The notes beneath the pieces are model-generated. The model saw only the letters and a list, made by a program, of their open reading frames with translations. It was not told the origin of the DNA and ran no database searches. The translations under genes were made by a program, and so were the position numbers. Positions 1 to 8,631 of a stretch of 64,000 nt of DNA are shown piece by piece (within the stretch, counting starts at the first letter, position 1; each line of letters begins with the position of its first letter). Source of the DNA: Mycetocola lacteus (GTDB taxonomy: Bacteria; Actinomycetota; Actinomycetes; Actinomycetales; Microbacteriaceae); the NCBI RefSeq assembly GCF_003667575.1, contig NZ_RCUY01000009.1:124001-188000 (forward strand). The letters run 5' to 3'.

Positions 1-576
1 GAGCACGTTGTACCCGGCGGCCTGGGCGGTGGGAACCACGCGCAGGCCCTCGCCGCGACGGGTGCCCCGGCCGTGCACCACCACCAGCCAGGGTGCGTTC
101 TCCTCCTCCACCGGGAACAGCCAGGCGGGCGCCACGCCGTTCTCCACCGGAATGTGGACGTTTTCCCAATGCTCGGCCACGGTGGTGGGGTCGGCCTCGA
201 CCCAGGCGGTGAAGCGTCCGCCACCGTGCCCCACCAGGCCACGCAGGTTCTGCGCGGGCAGTTCACGGGTGACCGTATGCTCCCCCACCGCCAGCACCTC
301 ACCGATGCGTACCAGGCGCTCGGGACGGCCGTACCAGATGCCGTACTGTCCGGGCAGGACCGTGAAGTCGGTGCGGGAGAGCACGATGGTGCCCTCTATC
401 TCGTTGATTCCCAGGACCTGGGTGTCGGGCGCATCAGGTCCCGGAGGCGTCACCACCTCGCGGGCCAGGATCGCCGAAACCGTGGCGATTCCGGCCGCCA
501 CGACGGCGGTGGTGGCGGCGAGAGCCGCCGCAGGCAGGATTAACGCGCGAGCTCCGGCGCGGCGTGAAGAATTCAT
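1..576 (-). CDS. alpha/beta hydrolase, 5' part only (3' end outside window)
   Basis: Reading the minus strand from an ATG at 576 gives an open frame to the window edge (192 codons, no stop). The N-terminus has a basic MNSSRRAGAR start followed by an Ala/Val-rich segment (about residues 11-40), a membrane anchor or signal. A region of about 110 residues follows, then the strand and loop WLVVVHGRGTRRG, the oxyanion-hole HG motif typical of alpha/beta hydrolases just before the nucleophile elbow. The catalytic Ser, Asp and His would lie beyond the window. It is divergent from DUF3000 with only 25 bp between starts. Substrate unknown. Confidence 0.75.
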   Translation of the reverse strand, partial: MNSSRRAGARALILPAAALAATTAVVAAGIATVSAILAREVVTPPGPDAPDTQVLGINEIEGTIVLSRTDFTVLPGQYGIWYGRPERLVRIGEVLAVGEHTVTRELPAQNLRGLVGHGGGRFTAWVEADPTTVAEHWENVHIPVENGVAPAWLFPVEEENAPWLVVVHGRGTRRGEGLRVVPTAQAAGYNVL

Positions 577-589
577 AGCCAACTAACTC

Positions 590-601
590 TAGTCTGCAAT
601 C
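590..601 (+). promoter_or_regulatory. -10 element TAGTCT of DUF3000, leaderless type
   Basis: TAGTCT (590-595) is followed by exactly 6 nt and then the GTG start at 602, so transcription probably begins at the start codon. On the other strand TAGAGT (591-586) lies 9 nt before the hydrolase ATG. The two -10 boxes share the central CTAG. Confidence 0.55.
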
Positions 602-1219
602 GTGACTGATTCGGTAACGGACGGACTCGCACCGGCTGACTTTCTCCGGGCACGCGACGCCATCCGAAGTGTGATCCTACGCCCCGAACTGCGGGTCCAC
701 GAGATTACCGCACCGGAGCGTCTTGCGCCGTACGCTCTGGCCTTGGCTGCCGACGTGATTCCTCCCGAACTCGGGCGTGCACACGCTCCGCACACGGCGG
801 ACTCGGAGCATGGCGCCGGCCGGTTTGTCCTCCTCTACGACCCCGCGGCCCCCGAGGCCTGGGGCGGCGTCTTTCGGGTGATCTGTTTCGCCCAGGCACC
901 GCTCGAGCCCGAACTGGGTGTCGACCCATTTATGGCCGGTGTCGCCTGGTCCTGGTTGATGGATGCGCTGGAGTCTCGCGACGCCCAATTTGGCGCGGCG
1001 AGCGGCACCGCCACTAAGGTAATATCAACGGGTTTTGGCGAGCTCGCCCGTGCCGGAGACGGCACACAGCTTGAGCTGCGCGCGTCCTGGTCGCCCAGTA
1101 ATGCCGAAATCGGCGCCCATGTCGAAGGCTGGGGCGACCTGCTGTGTCTCCTCGCGGGCCTTCCCCCGACTGAAGAAGGAGTGACCATGATCGGTCGCCG
1201 CAGAGGCCCCCGTGCCTGA
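602..1219 (+). CDS. DUF3000 family protein
   Basis: A 205-residue protein starting with GTG. It resembles the actinobacterial DUF3000 family in length, in the N-terminal LRARDAIRSVILRPEL region and in its conserved position just upstream of an RNase D-like gene. No catalytic motif or membrane segment is visible. The C-terminus overlaps the next gene by 8 nt, implying translational coupling. The start is supported by a TANNNT element ending 6 nt upstream. Family function is unknown to me. Confidence 0.85.
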   Translation: MTDSVTDGLAPADFLRARDAIRSVILRPELRVHEITAPERLAPYALALAADVIPPELGRAHAPHTADSEHGAGRFVLLYDPAAPEAWGGVFRVICFAQAPLEPELGVDPFMAGVAWSWLMDALESRDAQFGAASGTATKVISTGFGELARAGDGTQLELRASWSPSNAEIGAHVEGWGDLLCLLAGLPPTEEGVTMIGRRRGPRA

Positions 1220-2651
1220 GCGCCGCAGACGAGCATCGGCTCCCGCAGGAAACACCGCACCGTCCGCCACTTCGAGCGAGCCCGTCTCCGCCGACACCGT
1301 CGAGGTCGAACAGGCGTCCTCCGGATCTGCGTCGCGCACCCGGTCCCGACGTGCGTCGGCCCCGGCCGGCGCTGCCGCGCAGGCACCCGTGGTGTCGGTG
1401 AGTGCCACGGCCGCGGCCGCCCAGGCGCTGGCTCAGAGCGACGGTGCCCCCGCGGGTACCGTGCGCAAGGTCATCGACACCCCGCGCGCCTACGCTGCGT
1501 CCCTCGAACTGCTGGCGGCCGGTCACGGCCCAGTGGCCGTAGACGCCGAGCGTGCTTCGGGCTACCGCTACTCCCAGCGGGCCTACCTGATCCAGGTCTT
1601 CCGCCGGGGATCGGGGATGTTCCTCTACGACCCGATCGCGCTGGGCTCAATGCATGAGCTCCAGGCCGTGATCGGGGACGCCGAATGGGTGCTGCACGCC
1701 GCAAGCCAGGACCTCCCCTGCCTGCGCGAGGTGGGCCTGGATCCACGTGAGATTTTTGACACCGAGCTGGCCGCCCGACTGCTCGGCATGCCGCGGGTAG
1801 GTCTGGGCGCCGTGGTGGAGTCCCTGCTGGGTATTCACCTGGCCAAGGAACACTCGGCCGCCGACTGGTCCACCCGTCCGCTCCCCCAGTCCTGGCTGGA
1901 ATATGCGGCCCTGGATGTGGAGCTCCTGGTGGATCTGCGTGACGAGGTTGAAAAGCTGTTGATCGAGGCCGATAAGACCGAGATAGCCCGGCAGGAATTT
2001 GCCGCCGAGCTGGCCAAGCCCGCGCCCGCGCCCAAGGTGGACCCGTGGCGCAAGCTGTCGGGTGCCCCAAGCGCGCGCAACCGGCAGATCCTCGCCGTGG
2101 CCCGCGAACTGTGGGTCGCCCGCGACACCCTCGCGCGTCGGCGGGATGTGGCCCCGGGACGCCTGGTCCCCGATGCCGCCCTGCAGGCGGCGGTCAAGGC
2201 CAACCCCAAGACCCGAGCCCAGCTCGCCGGCATGCGAGCCTTCACTGGCCGTGCCAGCCGGACCGAGCTGAACACGTGGTGGGAGGCCATCGAGCGCGGC
2301 CAGCACGAGACTGAGCTGCCGCCGCTGCGCATTCACACCGATACCCTTCCGCCGATCCGGGCCTGGGCCGAAAAGAACCCCGAGGCACACCACCGCCTGC
2401 GGGTGACCCGCCCGCGGGTGCAGGCGCATGCCGAAGAGATTCTGATGCCGGTGGAGAACCTGCTGACTCCGGAATTACTGCGTCGAGTGGCCTGGCAGCC
2501 GCCGACCGAGCTGACCGCCGAGGCGGTCGGCGCGGCCCTCGCCGAGCTCGGGGCACGCCCCTGGCAGGTTGAGGAAACCTCACAGCTAATCGCCGATGCG
2601 TTTGTAGAAGCCCCCCAAATTGTGTTGGAAGACGACGGCGCGGTTTCGTAG
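1212..2651 (+). CDS. RNase D-like 3'-5' exonuclease with HRDC domain
   Basis: A 479-residue protein. After an Ala/Ser/Arg-rich leader (about residues 1-85) comes a DEDD exonuclease domain. Exo I is DAE (111-113), Exo II is the LHAASQDLPCL segment, and Exo III is the WLEYAALDVELL segment with Tyr and Asp (DEDDy type). HRDC-like helical regions follow (about 280-360 and toward the C-terminus). Bacterial RNase D trims the 3' ends of tRNA and other structured RNA precursors. The GTG start lies inside the end of DUF3000 in another frame. The real start could be somewhat downstream, because the leader is low complexity. Confidence 0.88.
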   Translation: MPERRRRASAPAGNTAPSATSSEPVSADTVEVEQASSGSASRTRSRRASAPAGAAAQAPVVSVSATAAAAQALAQSDGAPAGTVRKVIDTPRAYAASLELLAAGHGPVAVDAERASGYRYSQRAYLIQVFRRGSGMFLYDPIALGSMHELQAVIGDAEWVLHAASQDLPCLREVGLDPREIFDTELAARLLGMPRVGLGAVVESLLGIHLAKEHSAADWSTRPLPQSWLEYAALDVELLVDLRDEVEKLLIEADKTEIARQEFAAELAKPAPAPKVDPWRKLSGAPSARNRQILAVARELWVARDTLARRRDVAPGRLVPDAALQAAVKANPKTRAQLAGMRAFTGRASRTELNTWWEAIERGQHETELPPLRIHTDTLPPIRAWAEKNPEAHHRLRVTRPRVQAHAEEILMPVENLLTPELLRRVAWQPPTELTAEAVGAALAELGARPWQVEETSQLIADAFVEAPQIVLEDDGAVS

Positions 2652-2725
2652 GAAGCATCAAAGGGGTAGCTGAGCGCCCGAGGTCATCCCTAGGATCGAA
2701 TCAATCGATTCCTCTAGGAGGCAGT

Positions 2726-3922
2726 GTGGCCAAGAAAAACGACGTCTATTTCGTCGATGGAACGCGAACCCCGTTCGGACGTGCCGGTGAAAAGGGCATG
2801 TACTGGAACACCCGCGCCGATGATCTCGTGGTGAAGGCCATGATCGGCCTACTTGAACGAAACCCCGGTGTCCCCGGGGAACGCATTGACGACGTCGCGA
2901 TTGCCGCCACCACCCAGCAGGGCGACCAGGGCCTGACCCTGGGTCGTACCGCGGCACTGCTCGCGGGCCTGCCCACTACGGTGCCCGGCTACGCGATCGA
3001 CCGAATGTGTGCGGGGGCGATGACCGCGGTCACTGCCCTCGGTGCCGGTGTCGGTTTTGGTGCCTACGATCTGGCCATCGCCGGTGGTGTGGAGCACATG
3101 GGTCGACACCCGATGGGATTCAACGCCGACCCCAACCCGCGCTTTTTGGCGGAGAAGATCGTCAGCCCGGACGCGCTGAACATGGGCATCACCGCCGAGA
3201 ACCTGCACGACCGCTTCCCGCAGCTGACCAAGGAGCGCGCCGACCACTTCGGTCTGCGCAGCCAGCAGAAGGTCGAGGCGGCATACCGCAACGGGAAGAT
3301 CCAGCCGGATCTGATCCCGATCGCGCTGCGCAGTGAGGCGGGCTGGGGCCTGGCCGACACCGACCAGGGCATGCGTCCAGAAACCACGATGGAGGGCCTG
3401 GCCACACTGCGCACGCCCTTCCGCCCGCACGGCCGCGTCACCGCCGGCAACTCCTCGCCGCTGACCGACGGGGCCACGGTGAGCCTGCTCGCCGGAAGCC
3501 AGGCGGTCCACGACCTCAAGTTGACCCCGAAGATGCGGATGGTCTCCTTCGCCTATGCGGGCGTCGAGCCCGAGCTGATGGGCCTCGGCCCGATCCCCTC
3601 AACCGAGAAGGCACTGGCCAAGGCCGGCCTGAAGATCGAGGACATCGGCCTGTTTGAGCTCAACGAGGCCTTCGCCGTGCAGGTGCTGAGCTTCCTGGAC
3701 CACTACGGCATCGGCGATGACGATCCGCGGGTCAACGCCTGGGGCGGCGCCATCGCCCTCGGCCACCCGCTGGCCGCCTCGGGTGTGCGCCTGATGATCC
3801 AGCTCGCCGCACAGTTCGCCGAGAACCCCGGCGTGCGTTTTGGGCTCACCGCGATGTGTGTGGGACTCGGCCAGGGTGGCACCGTCATCTGGGAGAACCC
3901 GAACTGGAACGGAAAGAAGTAG
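2726..3922 (+). CDS. fadA: acetyl-CoA C-acyltransferase (3-ketoacyl-CoA thiolase)
   Basis: A 398-residue thiolase, the last step of fatty-acid beta-oxidation (3-ketoacyl-CoA + CoA to acyl-CoA + acetyl-CoA). The acylated nucleophile is C95 in DRMCAGAMTAV. The His of the ALGHPLAASG motif and the second catalytic Cys in TAMCVGLGQGG are present near the C-terminus. GTG start with a clear TAGGAGG ribosome site just upstream. Three bases separate it from fadB, so the two form a trifunctional-enzyme operon. Confidence 0.93.
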   Translation: MAKKNDVYFVDGTRTPFGRAGEKGMYWNTRADDLVVKAMIGLLERNPGVPGERIDDVAIAATTQQGDQGLTLGRTAALLAGLPTTVPGYAIDRMCAGAMTAVTALGAGVGFGAYDLAIAGGVEHMGRHPMGFNADPNPRFLAEKIVSPDALNMGITAENLHDRFPQLTKERADHFGLRSQQKVEAAYRNGKIQPDLIPIALRSEAGWGLADTDQGMRPETTMEGLATLRTPFRPHGRVTAGNSSPLTDGATVSLLAGSQAVHDLKLTPKMRMVSFAYAGVEPELMGLGPIPSTEKALAKAGLKIEDIGLFELNEAFAVQVLSFLDHYGIGDDDPRVNAWGGAIALGHPLAASGVRLMIQLAAQFAENPGVRFGLTAMCVGLGQGGTVIWENPNWNGKK

Positions 3923-3925
3923 ATT

Positions 3926-6058
3926 ATGACCGACTACTCCACCATCGACTTTTCCCCGCTTGTCGAAGCCTCCGCCGATGAGGTGGTTACCCACAGCTTT
4001 GTGCAGGATGTTCGACTGGCCTCGGGCAAGACCCTGGCCCTGATCACCCTGGACAACGGCCGGGACCACACCCGCCCCAACACGTTCGGGCCGGCCACGC
4101 TGATCGAACTCGGTGAGCGCCTGGACGCGCTGCGTCTGCGCGCCTCCGCCGGCGAGATTGCCGGCGTCGCCATCACCGGTAAGCCGTTCATCCTGGCCGC
4201 GGGTGCCGACCTCTCCAAGGTGGGGGATCTCGACAGCATCGAGGTCGCACGCCTGCTCCCCCGCCTCGGCCACCACGTGTTTGGCAAGCTGCACACCCTC
4301 GGTGTGCCCACCTTCACCTTCATCAACGGCCTCGCCCTGGGCGGCGGACTAGAGATCGCGCTGAACAGCGATTACCGCACGGTGGATACCTCGGCGGCCG
4401 GTATCGGGCTGCCCGAGGTCTTCCTGGGCCTCATCCCCGGCTGGGGTGGGTCCTGGCTGCTGCCCAACCTGATCGGCATCGAAAACGCCCTCAAGGTCAT
4501 CATCGAGAACCCGCTCAAGATGAACCGAATGCTGCGTCCGGCGCAGGTCCTGGAGCTCGGGATCGCCGATGCGAGTTTCGGGTCGGCAACGTTCCTGGAG
4601 TCCTCGCTCGCTTGGGCCTCCGGGGTCATCGAGGGCACCACCAGGGCGTCGCGTCCGAACGTGCCGGGCAAGCTTGAGCGCCTGGCCAAGTGGGACATCG
4701 CCCTGGGCATCGCCCGCAAGACGCTGGAGTCGAAGATTGGCACCGAGCCGGTCGCCCCGTATCTGGCACTGGACCTGATCAAGGCGGCCAAGTCCGTCTC
4801 GCGTGAGGAGGGCTTCGCCCTCGAGGACGAGGCGCTCACCACGCTGATCGCCGGCGACCAGTTCCGCGCCTCGATCTATGCCTTCAACCTGGTGCAAAAG
4901 CGCGCCAAGCGGCCCGCGGGTGCCCCCGATAAGGCCCTCGCCAAGAAGATCACCAAGGTGGGTGTGATCGGGGCGGGCCTGATGGCCAGCCAGTTCGCGC
5001 TGCTGTTTGTGCGTCGCCTGCAGGTGCCGGTGGTCATCACCGACCTCGACCAGGCTCGGGTGGACAAGGGCGTGGCCCACATCCGCGACGAAATCCGGGC
5101 GCTGGCTGAGAAAGGCCGCATCTCCGGCGACGAGGCCAACCGTCTCGCCGCGCTGATCCACGGGACCACCGACCGGGCCGAGTTTGCCGACTGCGACTGG
5201 GTCATCGAGGCGGTGTTCGAGGAGCTGGAGATCAAGCAGAACGTGTTTGCCGACTTCGAGAAGATTGTGCGCGAAGACACCATCCTGGCCACCAACACCT
5301 CCTCGCTCTCGGTGGAGAAGATCGGAGCCAAGCTCGCCCATCCCGAGCGCCTGGTCGGCTTCCACTTCTTCAACCCGGTTGCGGTGATGCCGCTGATCGA
5401 GGTGGTCAAGGCACCGGCGACCAACGATGAGACCCTCTCCACCGCGATGGTCGTGGCCAAGAACCTGCGCAAAAACGCTGTCATCACCCGCGATACCCCG
5501 GGCTTCGTCGTCAACCGCGTGCTGGCGGTCCTGCTGGGCGAGGCGATGCGCGCGGTGGATGCCGGCACCGGATTCGGGACCGTGGACTCGGCCCTGGCCC
5601 CGCTGGGCCTGCCGATGGCACCCTCGGCGCTGCTCGACCTGGTGGGTCTCAAGGTGGGGGCACACGTGCTGGACACCCATCACAACGCCTTCCCCGAGCG
5701 CTTCTACCGCTCGGAAAACCTGCACAAGCTGGCCGACTACGGCACGCTGCTGGAGCGGGACGCCAAGGGCAAGGTCAAGGGATTCGATAAGGGTGCTCTG
5801 AAGCTCGTCTCGGGCGGCAAGAGCCCGGTGTCCGAGGCGGAGATCCTGCGCCGGGTGCAGGACGGCCTGGCCACCGAGATTCACCTGATGCTTGAGGACG
5901 ACGTGGTGCACGCCGCCGAGGACATCGACCTGTGCCTGATCCTGGGTGCCGGTTGGCCCTTCATCGATGGCGGGATCACCCCGTATCTGGACCGCGTCGG
6001 GGCGAGCTCGCGCACGTTTGGTGCGAGCTTCCACGACCCGCAGATTCGCGGGCTGTAG
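3926..6058 (+). CDS. fadB: enoyl-CoA hydratase / 3-hydroxyacyl-CoA dehydrogenase fusion
   Basis: A 710-residue multifunctional beta-oxidation protein. The N-terminal crotonase domain (about 1-310) has the oxyanion-hole stretch AAGADLSK, the GLALGGGLEIAL segment, and the acidic GLPEVFLGLIPGWGG catalytic loop. The NAD-binding domain starts at the Rossmann motif GVIGAGLMAS (about 346-355). The HFFNPVAVMPLIEVV segment supplies the dehydrogenase His, and the C-terminal helical 3HCDH domain follows. Length and order match FadB/FadJ. It is directly behind fadA and ends at a strong terminator, so the two genes form one unit. Confidence 0.93.
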   Translation: MTDYSTIDFSPLVEASADEVVTHSFVQDVRLASGKTLALITLDNGRDHTRPNTFGPATLIELGERLDALRLRASAGEIAGVAITGKPFILAAGADLSKVGDLDSIEVARLLPRLGHHVFGKLHTLGVPTFTFINGLALGGGLEIALNSDYRTVDTSAAGIGLPEVFLGLIPGWGGSWLLPNLIGIENALKVIIENPLKMNRMLRPAQVLELGIADASFGSATFLESSLAWASGVIEGTTRASRPNVPGKLERLAKWDIALGIARKTLESKIGTEPVAPYLALDLIKAAKSVSREEGFALEDEALTTLIAGDQFRASIYAFNLVQKRAKRPAGAPDKALAKKITKVGVIGAGLMASQFALLFVRRLQVPVVITDLDQARVDKGVAHIRDEIRALAEKGRISGDEANRLAALIHGTTDRAEFADCDWVIEAVFEELEIKQNVFADFEKIVREDTILATNTSSLSVEKIGAKLAHPERLVGFHFFNPVAVMPLIEVVKAPATNDETLSTAMVVAKNLRKNAVITRDTPGFVVNRVLAVLLGEAMRAVDAGTGFGTVDSALAPLGLPMAPSALLDLVGLKVGAHVLDTHHNAFPERFYRSENLHKLADYGTLLERDAKGKVKGFDKGALKLVSGGKSPVSEAEILRRVQDGLATEIHLMLEDDVVHAAEDIDLCLILGAGWPFIDGGITPYLDRVGASSRTFGASFHDPQIRGL

Positions 6059-6085
6059 CCCGCGAACCAGAAGCCCGCGAACCGC

Positions 6086-6120
6086 AAGCCGCCCCGGACC
6101 GTTTGGTTCGGGGCGGCTTT
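6086..6120 (+). terminator. intrinsic terminator after fadB
   Basis: Hairpin of AAGCCGCCCCG with its complement CGGGGCGGCTT, ending in a short T run, 28 bp after the fadB stop. Confidence 0.8.
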
Positions 6121-6226
6121 GTGTCGCACCTAGCTGGGATTCTTCCGAGCGTCCAGGGGAATTCGTCATCTTTGGTTGTGTGCTGTCATCCGCGTTCACC
6201 CTTCGTTTTTGTTGGCCAATCGGGCC

Positions 6227-6238
6227 TAGCGTTACCCC
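6227..6238 (+). promoter_or_regulatory. -10 element TAGCGT of the monooxygenase/ABC operon, leaderless type
   Basis: TAGCGT (6227-6232) followed by 6 nt and the ATG at 6239. No ribosome-binding sequence lies between. No clear -35 box is visible. Confidence 0.5.
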
Positions 6239-7294
6239 ATGACCGCACGCACCGATTCCATTCCCGCCACCCCGACCCCGTTTACCGTGGGGATCGTGCT
6301 GGATCCCGGCGGGCCGCTGCCTCCCGACACCGCTCCCGCCCTGCGCTTTGACCGTGCGTATTGGGCCGGGCTTGTGCACGCCGCCGAGGGTGGCGGATAC
6401 GACCAGGTGCTCTTCGCCGGATCCTCCGCGGGCGCGGCACCGGGACTGGACCCGGTACTTCTGGCCTCCGCATTGGCACCGGCCGCGGAGAGAATCGCGC
6501 TCGTCCCCGAGGTCATCACCGGCGTGCTCGAACCGTTCCATCTGGCCGCCGCAGTCCAGACACTTGATCACCTTTCTCGTGGACGCGCGGGCTGGCTGGT
6601 GCGTCCGGGCCCTGCGGGGGCTGGGGGCGTGCGAGAGGACATCGAGGATGCCTCCGAAACTATCGCGGCGAGCCGCCTCCTGTTTGACAGCTGGGAGGAG
6701 GACGCCGAGATTCGCGATGTGGCCACCGGGCGCTATATCGATCGGGATCGGGTACACCGGGTGGATTATCGAGGTTCCCGGTTCACGATTCTGGGACCGT
6801 CCTATGTCCCTCGATCGCCACAGGGATCGCCACCCCTGTTCATTCGGGTTCCCGCGCTTTCGGATGCGGAGGCGGCGGGCCGACTGGCGCGTGCGGAGCG
6901 TGATTTTGCCCTCGAGTATGCGGACACCATCATCCTCGATGCCACCTCGGGCGCACACCCGGAACACACCCTCCGGGCGTTGCGCGAGGCCGGGGCGACG
7001 CGGATTGTGATCGAGGTTGTGCCGCCGTCCGGGCCGGAGGCCGTCTCGGCTCTTGCCGAGCGCGCCCTGCGCTGGCACCGCGATGGGGTCACCGGAATTC
7101 TCCTACGGCCCACGATCCTCCCCGGCGGACCCGCGGATCTGGACACCCGACTCCTGGCCGAGCTGTGGGGCCTCGGGCTTCCGCCCACCCACGGCCGTTC
7201 AACGCCGAGCCTGCGAGCCCTGCTCGGATTGCAGCCTGCGCGCAATGCGTTTGCGGAGGCTCGTCTTGCGAAGGTGGGTACCCACGGTGAATAA
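6239..7294 (+). CDS. luciferase-like flavin-dependent monooxygenase
   Basis: A 351-residue member of the LLM (bacterial luciferase-like, FMNH2 or F420-dependent TIM-barrel) class. It has the FTVGIVLD first strand, the RAYWAGLVHAAEGGGYDQVLF segment, and a LDHLSRGRAGWLV motif as in the NtaA/SnaA/DszA branch. It is shorter and more divergent than the following gene, with a long basic insertion around residues 150-200. It starts the operon and overlaps the next LLM gene by 8 nt, so the two are probably made together and may act on one substrate. The reaction is likely C-S or C-N bond oxygenation, but the substrate is unknown. Confidence 0.75.
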   Translation: MTARTDSIPATPTPFTVGIVLDPGGPLPPDTAPALRFDRAYWAGLVHAAEGGGYDQVLFAGSSAGAAPGLDPVLLASALAPAAERIALVPEVITGVLEPFHLAAAVQTLDHLSRGRAGWLVRPGPAGAGGVREDIEDASETIAASRLLFDSWEEDAEIRDVATGRYIDRDRVHRVDYRGSRFTILGPSYVPRSPQGSPPLFIRVPALSDAEAAGRLARAERDFALEYADTIILDATSGAHPEHTLRALREAGATRIVIEVVPPSGPEAVSALAERALRWHRDGVTGILLRPTILPGGPADLDTRLLAELWGLGLPPTHGRSTPSLRALLGLQPARNAFAEARLAKVGTHGE

Positions 7295-8603
7295 CGCACG
7301 CACCGCGCGGCAGGTACACCTGGTGGGTTATTTCCCCGGCGTGAATCACTCGACGGTCTGGTCGGACCCCGGCTCGGGTAGTCAGGTGGAATTCGATTCG
7401 TTTGCACACCTCGCGCGCACCGCCGAGCGCGGCCTCTTCGACTACGTGTTTCTGGCCGAGGGGCTTCGGTTGCGCGAGCACAAGGGCGAGATCCATGACC
7501 TCGACGTGGTGGGCAGGCCCGCCGCGCTCCCGCTGTTGTCGGCTCTGTCCACCGTGACCGAGCGCATCGGCCTGGTCGCGACCGTCAACTCCACCTTCAA
7601 TGACCCCGCCGACCTGGCGCGGCAGTTTGCCACGCTGGACCATCTCTCGGCCGGTCGAGCCGGGTGGAACGTTGTCACCAGCTCGGAGGCGTTCTTCGGA
7701 GCCAACTTCCGCCGGGGTGGGTATCTTGACCGCAACGACCGTTACGACCGTGCTGCCGAGGTTCTCCGGGCGGCCGCGGCGCTGTGGCGGGCACGTCCCG
7801 GTGCCGAATTCGGATTCCGCGGGGCGCAAATCCGCCTTGACCGAGTCTCAGGCGTGACCCCCGGCCCGCAGGGTGCGCCGGTGATCGTGCAGGCCGGAGA
7901 CTCCGCCGACGGGCGCGAGTTTGCCGCCGAATACGCCGAGGTTGTGTTCTCTCCGCATGCCGACCCCGAACCCGCCGCGCGCCTGGCCGCGGACCTCACC
8001 GAGCGCCTGGCGCGGTTTGGTCGCACCCGGGAGGATCTGCGCATCCTTCCCTCGGCAACCTTCGCTCTGGGCGACACCGAAGCCGAGGCGCAGGAAAATG
8101 CGCGGGAGATTGCTCGCGCCCAGGTCACCCCACAGACGGCCATTGCCACGGTAGAGCGTATCTGGGGGCGCGATCTCTCGAATCTCGATCCGGACGGACC
8201 CCTCCCGCACGAGGAGCCCGGTGAGGATGAACTGCGGCGCGGGCAGGCACCGCATCTCGGGGAGCGTCGGAAGATCGCCGCCGACTGGCAGGAACACGCT
8301 CAGGCGGAGGGGCTGAGCCTGCGTGAGGTGGTGACGCGGAAGATCAGCTCCTTCACCCTGGTGGGCACCCCGGCTGCCGTGGCGGAGCGTATCGCCGCCG
8401 ACGTGGCCTCGGGCCGGGTGGACGGATATGTGCTGGTCCCGCACCTACAGCCACACGGACTCGACACCTTTGTGGATCGGGTCATCCCCGAACTGCAGGA
8501 GCGCGGCGTATACCGCACCGAGTATCCGGAGGGCACCACCCTGCGCGACGTGTTAGACCTTCCCCGGTCCCCGTTGCTCACCCGGGACATTCGGGCGAAT
8601 TAG
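7287..8603 (+). CDS. NtaA/SnaA/DszA-type FMN-dependent monooxygenase
   Basis: A 438-residue protein from the GTG at 7287; the open frame begins far upstream, inside the previous gene. It has the family's HLVGYFPGVNHSTVW start, FLAEGLRLREHKGE, a clear LDHLSAGRAGWNVVTS motif (flavin and active-site region), and a C-terminal LVGTPAAVAERIAADV helix. Family members use reduced FMN from a separate reductase to cleave C-S or C-N bonds (dibenzothiophene sulfone, nitrilotriacetate, S-alkyl cysteine derivatives). No reductase gene is nearby. The association with an amino-acid importer resembles the Bacillus S-alkylcysteine operon with CmoJ/CmoO monooxygenases. Confidence 0.87.
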   Translation: MNNARTARQVHLVGYFPGVNHSTVWSDPGSGSQVEFDSFAHLARTAERGLFDYVFLAEGLRLREHKGEIHDLDVVGRPAALPLLSALSTVTERIGLVATVNSTFNDPADLARQFATLDHLSAGRAGWNVVTSSEAFFGANFRRGGYLDRNDRYDRAAEVLRAAAALWRARPGAEFGFRGAQIRLDRVSGVTPGPQGAPVIVQAGDSADGREFAAEYAEVVFSPHADPEPAARLAADLTERLARFGRTREDLRILPSATFALGDTEAEAQENAREIARAQVTPQTAIATVERIWGRDLSNLDPDGPLPHEEPGEDELRRGQAPHLGERRKIAADWQEHAQAEGLSLREVVTRKISSFTLVGTPAAVAERIAADVASGRVDGYVLVPHLQPHGLDTFVDRVIPELQERGVYRTEYPEGTTLRDVLDLPRSPLLTRDIRAN

Positions 8604-8631
8604 CTGCGTACCGGTAATCGAAAGGAACCCC

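Noticed and set aside
8-586. Plus-strand frames at the window start
   Set aside because: The minus strand encodes a better protein here, with a membrane segment and an HGRG oxyanion motif.
4349-7078. A 909-codon open frame on the minus strand
   Set aside because: It is antisense to fadB and the first monooxygenase, lacks any family resemblance and has the composition of a high-GC shadow frame.
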